8,686 bases of DNA from Candidatus Hydrogenedentota bacterium. GTDB lineage: Bacteria > Hydrogenedentota > Hydrogenedentia > Hydrogenedentales > CAITNO01. This document shows, piece by piece, positions 5,293 through 8,686 of this stretch. The notes beneath the pieces are model-generated. The model was not told where the DNA came from and did no database searches. It saw nothing but the letters and a program-made list of their open reading frames with translations. Position numbers and translations under genes: made by a program. Location of the stretch: the NCBI GenBank assembly GCA_023145975.1, contig JAGLCZ010000660.1, positions 1-8,686 of the forward strand, written 5' to 3'. Position 1 is the stretch's first letter. Each line of letters starts with the position of its first letter.

Positions 5293-6618
5293 ATGCAGAA
5301 AGATAAGATGATAGCAATTACTATTCACCGGGGCAGTCATGAAATAGGCGGCAGCTGCGTCGAATTGTGCGCCGGGGATACGCGCATCATTCTTGATATA
5401 GGCATGCCCCTGGTAAATCCCGATGGCAGCGCATTCAACATGCGGGAGTATAAAGGGCTGTCGGGAGTAGAGCTGGTGAATAAGGCGGTTCTGCCGCCGG
5501 TAGAGGGGCTGTATAGTTGGCAGAAACCGTCCATTGATGCAATACTCATATCCCATGCGCATCAGGATCATTATGGTCTGCTCAACTATGTGCATCCGGA
5601 TATACCGGTACACATGAGCGAAGGCACCCAAAAACTACTTGGTATTTCAGCGTTGTTTTCAGGGGCTATAAAGCCACCCGAAAAAAGCATCTTCTTCTCC
5701 TGGCCTTCCCAATTTCAAATTGGCGCTTTCACCATTACTCCCCACCTCGTGGACCACAGCAGTTTCAGTTCCTTCGCCTTTGAGATTGAAGCTGAGGACA
5801 AACGTATTTTTTATTCCGGAGACTTTCGTACCCACGGCTATATCGGAAAAGCCCTGAAAATTCTCTATGAACGCGTACAGCCGGGAGTAGATGCGCTGCT
5901 TATGGAAGGTACTATGCTCGGACGCGATGCCGCACCCGCCTTAAGTGAACAGAAGCTTTCGGAGAAAGCCGCAGAGATCTGCAAACAATCCGACAAGGCG
6001 ATACTTATTTATCAAGCAGGACAGAACATCAGTCGCGCAGTTTCATTCTACAAGGCCGCCAAAAAAAGCCGTCGCCTTTTTATCCCGGATGTATACACTG
6101 CGTATGTTCTTGATGAATTAAGCCACTGTACGGGCGGCGAAAAATTGCCCTATCCCGGAAAATCAGGATTCGATGATGTACGCGTGTGGTATCCCCACCG
6201 ATTAACCAACCGTCTCAATAAAATAGATCGCATGGATATCCCCTATCGCTATCAACCCAGGAAAATGACCAAAGAGGATATGGCTGCGAATTTGGACAAG
6301 ATGATGCTCTTTATACGTCCCGGTATGGAAGAGGATTTAAAGCATATTGAAGGTCTTTCAGGGAGTACCCTTATCTATTCGCTCTGGGAAGGCTACAAAT
6401 CAAGGGGAAGAACACAACAGTTTTTGGATGCAATCAAGTCAATGGGCGTCAACATTATAACTCTTCATTCAAGTGGTCATGCGGATATCCCTTCGCTGAA
6501 GCAAATGGCCAACACATTACAGCCAAAAAAGATTATCCCTATTCACACTTTCAACCCCGATAACTATGCTTCCCTCTTCGACTACCCTGTGGAAATGGGC
6601 ACTACATTTAGCCTATAG
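5293..6618 (+). CDS. Beta-CASP metallo-beta-lactamase-fold protein, RNase J-like
   Basis: The 441-aa product begins with the RNase J-type opening RGSHEIGGSCVEL (13-25) and DIGMPL. It has metal motif II HAHQDH (88-93), motif III His155 (VDHSS), motif IV Asp177 in SGDFRTHG, and beta-CASP elements: Glu205 in LLMEGTMLGR, His396 in HSSGHA (392-397) and His418 in IPIH. Relatives are zinc-dependent ribonucleases acting as 5'-exo- or endonucleases. The length suits a core RNase J-like protein without the long C-terminal domain. The last motif reads PIHTF where RNase J proper has P-x-HGE, so it belongs to a side branch and its substrate may differ. It starts 12 bases after the nuclease gene. AGGT (5279-5282) lies about 10 bases before the ATG, and Met6 is an alternative start. 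All catalytic ligands I can check are present, so it is probably active. Confidence 0.87.
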   Translation: MQKDKMIAITIHRGSHEIGGSCVELCAGDTRIILDIGMPLVNPDGSAFNMREYKGLSGVELVNKAVLPPVEGLYSWQKPSIDAILISHAHQDHYGLLNYVHPDIPVHMSEGTQKLLGISALFSGAIKPPEKSIFFSWPSQFQIGAFTITPHLVDHSSFSSFAFEIEAEDKRIFYSGDFRTHGYIGKALKILYERVQPGVDALLMEGTMLGRDAAPALSEQKLSEKAAEICKQSDKAILIYQAGQNISRAVSFYKAAKKSRRLFIPDVYTAYVLDELSHCTGGEKLPYPGKSGFDDVRVWYPHRLTNRLNKIDRMDIPYRYQPRKMTKEDMAANLDKMMLFIRPGMEEDLKHIEGLSGSTLIYSLWEGYKSRGRTQQFLDAIKSMGVNIITLHSSGHADIPSLKQMANTLQPKKIIPIHTFNPDNYASLFDYPVEMGTTFSL

Positions 6619-6830
6619 CATTTTGTAGGGAGCAGATCAGTATTCTATTGGGAAACCGTGGGAACGGGAAATTACAGATCACGGTTATGCATCCCCATTA
6701 ATCGGGGGTAGAAAAAAGTTGCTATTCCCCGCTTTACGGGTGTATAAATATCTGTAGTGGTTTTGTAATCAGGATATGCTGTGGGGCATGCACTACCAGT
6801 AGGCATTTACTTTGTCACACCTTACTTCTT
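6619..6830. other. Non-coding stretch between the nuclease cluster and the aminotransferase gene
   Basis: No protein frame looks real here. Three weak structures are visible: an inverted repeat AACCGTG/CACGGTT (6654-6686), a small stem ATCCCC/GGGGGT around ATTAATC (6691-6709) followed by an A-rich run, and CCCG-CTTTA-CGGG just after it. None ends in a T run, so no clear intrinsic terminator can be named for the cluster. The C/G stems may be decayed relatives of the REP-like palindromes at the window ends. Confidence 0.5.
6654..6686. repeat. Inverted repeat 36 bases after the RNase J-like gene
   Basis: AACCGTG (6654-6660) and CACGGTT (6680-6686) are perfect 7-base arms around a 19-base loop. 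It could form a 3'-end stem-loop for the upstream cluster transcript, but there is no U tract, so a terminator call is not justified. Confidence 0.35.
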
Positions 6831-6859
6831 CTGGCAGCTGAATGCAGATTATCTATAAA
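6831..6859 (+). promoter_or_regulatory. Possible sigma-70 promoter of the aminotransferase gene
   Basis: CTGGCA (6831-6836, four of six -35 consensus bases) and TATAAA (6854-6859, five of six) are separated by 17 bases. A start near 6866 gives a leader of about 50 bases before the ATG at 6916. This would make the aminotransferase a transcription unit independent of the upstream cluster. Short-motif evidence only. Confidence 0.4.
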
Positions 6860-6915
6860 CATACGTTTTGCAACAGGTCCCTGTTCCTGCTGTATATAAC
6901 ACAGACGGGAGATTA

Positions 6916-8100
6916 ATGATGGACAATATGGTTAGAGTTTCAAATAGAGTGAAGCAGATGGGTGTATCGGCAATCCATGAGATGACCCGGTTATCAAAAG
7001 AAGTCGATGATGTCGCATTCCTGTCTTGGGCAAAGCCTACGGCTGACACGCCTGAATACATCAAACGTGCAGCGATTGAGGCCATTGACAACGGATTGGT
7101 GGGAGGGTATTCCTCACCGCTTGGACTGCCTGCATTACGCAAAGAAATTGTAAAGAAGCTTACGCGCGATAATAATATATATGCCAATGAATCAGAGATT
7201 TTGGTAACCGTCGGCGCCATCGAGGGATTAGCTGCAGCAATTATGACGGTCATTGATCCCGGTGATGAAGTTATCGTACCGTCACCAACCTATGCCACCC
7301 ATATTCGCCAGGTGCTTCTCGCATCGGGAAAGCCTGTCTTGGTTCCGAGTAATGAAGAAAATGGCTTCGAACTTAACATTGAGGGCATTGAGCAAGCGGT
7401 AACAGATAAAACAAGGGTAATTATGTTTGCTACACCGGCCAATCCCACCGGTACCGTATTCAGTGAGGAACAACTTCGGCAGGTTGCCCGGATTGCCTTG
7501 AAACATAATCTAATGGTCATCACGGATGAAGCGTATGAATACTTTGTGTTTGACGGCAAAAAGCATTTCAGCATTGCTTCTATGCCAGAGATGAAAATGA
7601 ACGCGATTAGTTGCTATACCTTTACAAAAACCTATGCAATGACCGGTTGGCGCATCGGGTACCTTCATGCAGCGGAGCAGCTGATCCCGGAAATCCAAAA
7701 AGCACATATCCCCCTTGCTATTTGTGCGCCCGTGGTATCGCAATATGCCGCTCTTGGCGCTCTACAGGGTGCTCAGGATTGCATAACGGAGTTCAAGCTA
7801 AAGTATTTGGCTGCACGCGATTTGATGTGCGAACGTCTGGATAACCTGAGCGAATTTCTGGATTACCAGAAGCCCTACGGTTCCTATCTTATGTTCCCGA
7901 GACTGCTTACGGCGGAAGGGAAAAAGGATTCCTTTTCTTTCTGTAAAAAGCTGCTGAAAGAAGCCCGGGTATCAACAACTCCCGGCATCGCGTTCGGTCC
8001 CACAGGGGAAGGACATTTGAGAATGTCTTTTTGCGTTCCTCCGGACATGATCAATAAGGCTTTTGACCGCATGGACCATTTTTTTAAGCAGGAAATATAA
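6916..8100 (+). CDS. PLP-dependent class I/II aminotransferase (aspartate aminotransferase-like)
   Basis: The 394-aa product is a full-length fold-type I aminotransferase. Visible residues are GGYSSPLGLPALR (63-75), ANPTG with Asn176, DEAYEYF (204-210, Asp204 and Tyr207 contacting PLP), TFTKTYAMTGWRIGY (235-249, Lys238 forming the PLP Schiff base and Arg246 the phosphate), and GHLRMSF with Arg369 for the substrate carboxylate. The amino donor cannot be told; aspartate, alanine or aromatic amino acids are all used by close families. The frame stays open upstream to a TTG at 6868, but GGGAG (6907-6911) points to the ATG pair at 6916 and 6919, and the family's normal length agrees. It is cytoplasmic, about 300 bases from the previous gene, and shows no functional link to the sigma-54 module. 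Confidence 0.93.
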   Translation: MMDNMVRVSNRVKQMGVSAIHEMTRLSKEVDDVAFLSWAKPTADTPEYIKRAAIEAIDNGLVGGYSSPLGLPALRKEIVKKLTRDNNIYANESEILVTVGAIEGLAAAIMTVIDPGDEVIVPSPTYATHIRQVLLASGKPVLVPSNEENGFELNIEGIEQAVTDKTRVIMFATPANPTGTVFSEEQLRQVARIALKHNLMVITDEAYEYFVFDGKKHFSIASMPEMKMNAISCYTFTKTYAMTGWRIGYLHAAEQLIPEIQKAHIPLAICAPVVSQYAALGALQGAQDCITEFKLKYLAARDLMCERLDNLSEFLDYQKPYGSYLMFPRLLTAEGKKDSFSFCKKLLKEARVSTTPGIAFGPTGEGHLRMSFCVPPDMINKAFDRMDHFFKQEI

Positions 8101-8175
8101 AGAAAATCCAGGTCCTCCGATAAAAGCGTACTTGCTTTCATGAAGAGCCCTTACTTTCAGTTTGAAGGATTCGAT
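8101..8175. other. Short spacer after the aminotransferase gene
   Basis: No gene is seen. A weak stem AAAGC/GCTTT (8123-8138) lies 23 bases past the stop but has no T run, so it is not a convincing terminator. Confidence 0.4.
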
Positions 8176-8216
8176 ATCCCGTTGGGATTATGAATACATG
8201 GACTCGCTTTCTTCTG
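8176..8216 (+). repeat. Direct repeat of about 40 bases, right copy (partner at 187-227)
   Basis: It starts with the palindrome ATCCC-GTT-GGGAT (8176-8188) and continues through TATGAATACA and ACTCGCTTTCT as in the left copy. Both copies have the same orientation and lie nearly 8 kb apart. It opens a run of REP-like elements that fills the rest of the window. Confidence 0.75.
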
Positions 8217-8253
8217 TTCCGTATCCGCCGGCAAAAGATGGGGATAATGACAA

Positions 8254-8277
8254 GAACCCAAATTCAAGTTGGAAACC
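8254..8277. repeat. Degenerate REP-like hairpin
   Basis: GAACCCAAATTCAAGTTGGAAACC has the same CCAAAT core as the three better hairpins downstream, but only CCAA/TTGG (8258-8261 with 8269-8272) pairs cleanly. I read it as a decayed member of the same family. Confidence 0.4.
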
Positions 8278-8339
8278 ATCCAAAATCAGTATTGTCTATA
8301 AATATCTGGCTTCCCGACAACGAGGATAGTTTCCCGGCT

Positions 8340-8364
8340 GGTTCCCAAATTGCATTTGGGAACC
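8340..8364. repeat. REP-like hairpin, variant C/G
   Basis: GGTTCCCAAAT-TGC-ATTTGGGAACC is a perfect 11-bp stem with a 3-base loop. It is preceded by CCGGCTGG (8334-8341), which also precedes the hairpin at 8589-8611. So the repeat unit includes a flank outside the stem. Confidence 0.8.
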
Positions 8365-8447
8365 CATTGCTCTTCAAGTTGTACTTGGTCTTTTCGCTTC
8401 GACGGACAATGGCGCGTATGGACGAAATGCAATTTCAAGAACAAGTG

Positions 8448-8472
8448 CGTTACCAAATCCAATTTGGTAACG
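8448..8472. repeat. REP-like hairpin, variant A/T
   Basis: CGTTACCAAAT-CCA-ATTTGGTAACG is a perfect 11-bp stem with a 3-base loop, followed by AG as at 8613-8614. It differs from its neighbours at one paired stem position, with the partner base changed to match. Confidence 0.8.
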
Positions 8473-8588
8473 AGCAGATTTTAGAAACGGAAATAATAGA
8501 CTTAAACAACCAGTATTATTTGCGTTAACAGGCATATCGCATCCCTTATTTATCTGGTTCGTTTCCGAATTCCTCTTCTTGCCGGCTG

Positions 8589-8611
8589 GTTGCCAAATAT
8601 AATTTGGCAAC
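8589..8611. repeat. REP-like hairpin, variant G/C
   Basis: GTTGCCAAAT-ATA-ATTTGGCAAC is a perfect 10-bp stem with a 3-base loop, followed by GAG and an A run that leads straight into the composite element at 8620. Confidence 0.8.
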
Positions 8612-8619
8612 GAGAAAAA

Positions 8620-8676
8620 AATCCCAACGGGATTTCATAACACAGCCCGGGGTTGCGGTACTCCGCTACCCCGGGT
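8620..8676 (-). repeat. Composite REP-like element, right copy, inverted relative to 144-200
   Basis: AATCCC-AAC-GGGATT (8620-8634; the stem is extended by one pair at 8619 and 8635) is followed by a GC-rich hairpin at 8646-8675: arms CCCGGGGTTGCGG and CCGCTACCCCGGG, one mismatch, loop TACT. On the opposite strand the unit matches 144-200 in 56 of 57 positions. The two copies therefore bracket the whole gene region as near-perfect inverted repeats. Confidence 0.85.
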
Positions 8677-8686
8677 TAGCGATGCC

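Noticed and set aside
6832..6846. Sigma-54-like TGGCAGCTGAATGCA upstream of the aminotransferase
   Set aside because: GG and GC are separated by 9 bases instead of 10; this spacing is nearly invariant in working -24/-12 promoters. The same bases fit a sigma-70 -35 element better.
8190..8528. Open 112-codon rightward frame with repeated QIQVGN / QIAFGN / QIQFGN peptides
   Set aside because: The repeated peptides are translations of the REP-like hairpins (CCAAAT...ATTTGG). The start lies inside the 40-base direct repeat, there is no ribosome site, and the sequence between hairpins has no protein character.
8374..8610. Leftward 78-codon frame in the same region
   Set aside because: It is built from the same hairpins read on the other strand, with no independent support.
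8176..8686. CRISPR array
   Set aside because: Repeats are hairpins of different types at irregular spacing, with no constant repeat and equal-length spacers and no cas genes nearby.

Overview
The window looks like part of a bacterial chromosome (or a large accessory region) from a free-living bacterium of moderate G+C content that uses sigma-54. The taxon cannot be fixed from the sequence. The palindromic repeats at both ends, and the C-terminal tail of a REP-associated (IS200-like) tyrosine transposase at the left end, are of a kind I associate with Bacteroidota/Chlorobiota-like and other environmental bacteria. That is an impression and not proof.

Layout. Bases 1-200 hold the transposase tail followed by three short palindromes. 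Bases about 199-2666 are a leftward operon: a 362-aa protein with an N-terminal gamma-glutamylcyclotransferase (AIG2-like) domain, then a 420-aa PcfJ-like protein, then possibly a very small overlapping ORF. Bases 2667-2842 are a divergent control region. Bases 2843-6618 are a rightward cluster: a sigma-54 activator with an unusual N-terminal domain, a PD-(D/E)XK nuclease-like protein that overlaps it by ATGA, and a beta-CASP metallo-beta-lactamase (RNase J-like) protein 12 bases further on. After about 300 bases of non-coding sequence comes a PLP-dependent class I aminotransferase (6916-8100), probably an ordinary metabolic gene. Bases 8101-8686 are non-coding and packed with REP-like hairpins. 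The last of these is an inverted, almost identical copy (56 of 57 bases) of the hairpin pair at 144-200.

How the genes may work together. The control region contains a good sigma-54 promoter (TGGCGCGAAAAATGCT, 10 bases between GG and GC) firing leftward into the GGCT/PcfJ operon. Upstream of it, at the usual distance for an activator site, lies a 15-base direct repeat with a 22-base period. That repeat also overlaps a possible extended -10 promoter for the activator gene. This is the layout of RtcR/rtcBA and PspF/pspA systems: a divergent enhancer-binding protein switches on a target operon and may repress itself. The activator's N-terminal domain resembles a DHH-family phosphoesterase whose metal-binding aspartates are gone, so it may sense a nucleotide or RNA-derived ligand. 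With a nuclease-like and an RNase J-like protein encoded beside it, the best hypothesis is an inducible stress, RNA-processing or defence module that I do not recognise as a named system. The promoter, motifs and overlaps are visible in the sequence; the joint function is inference.
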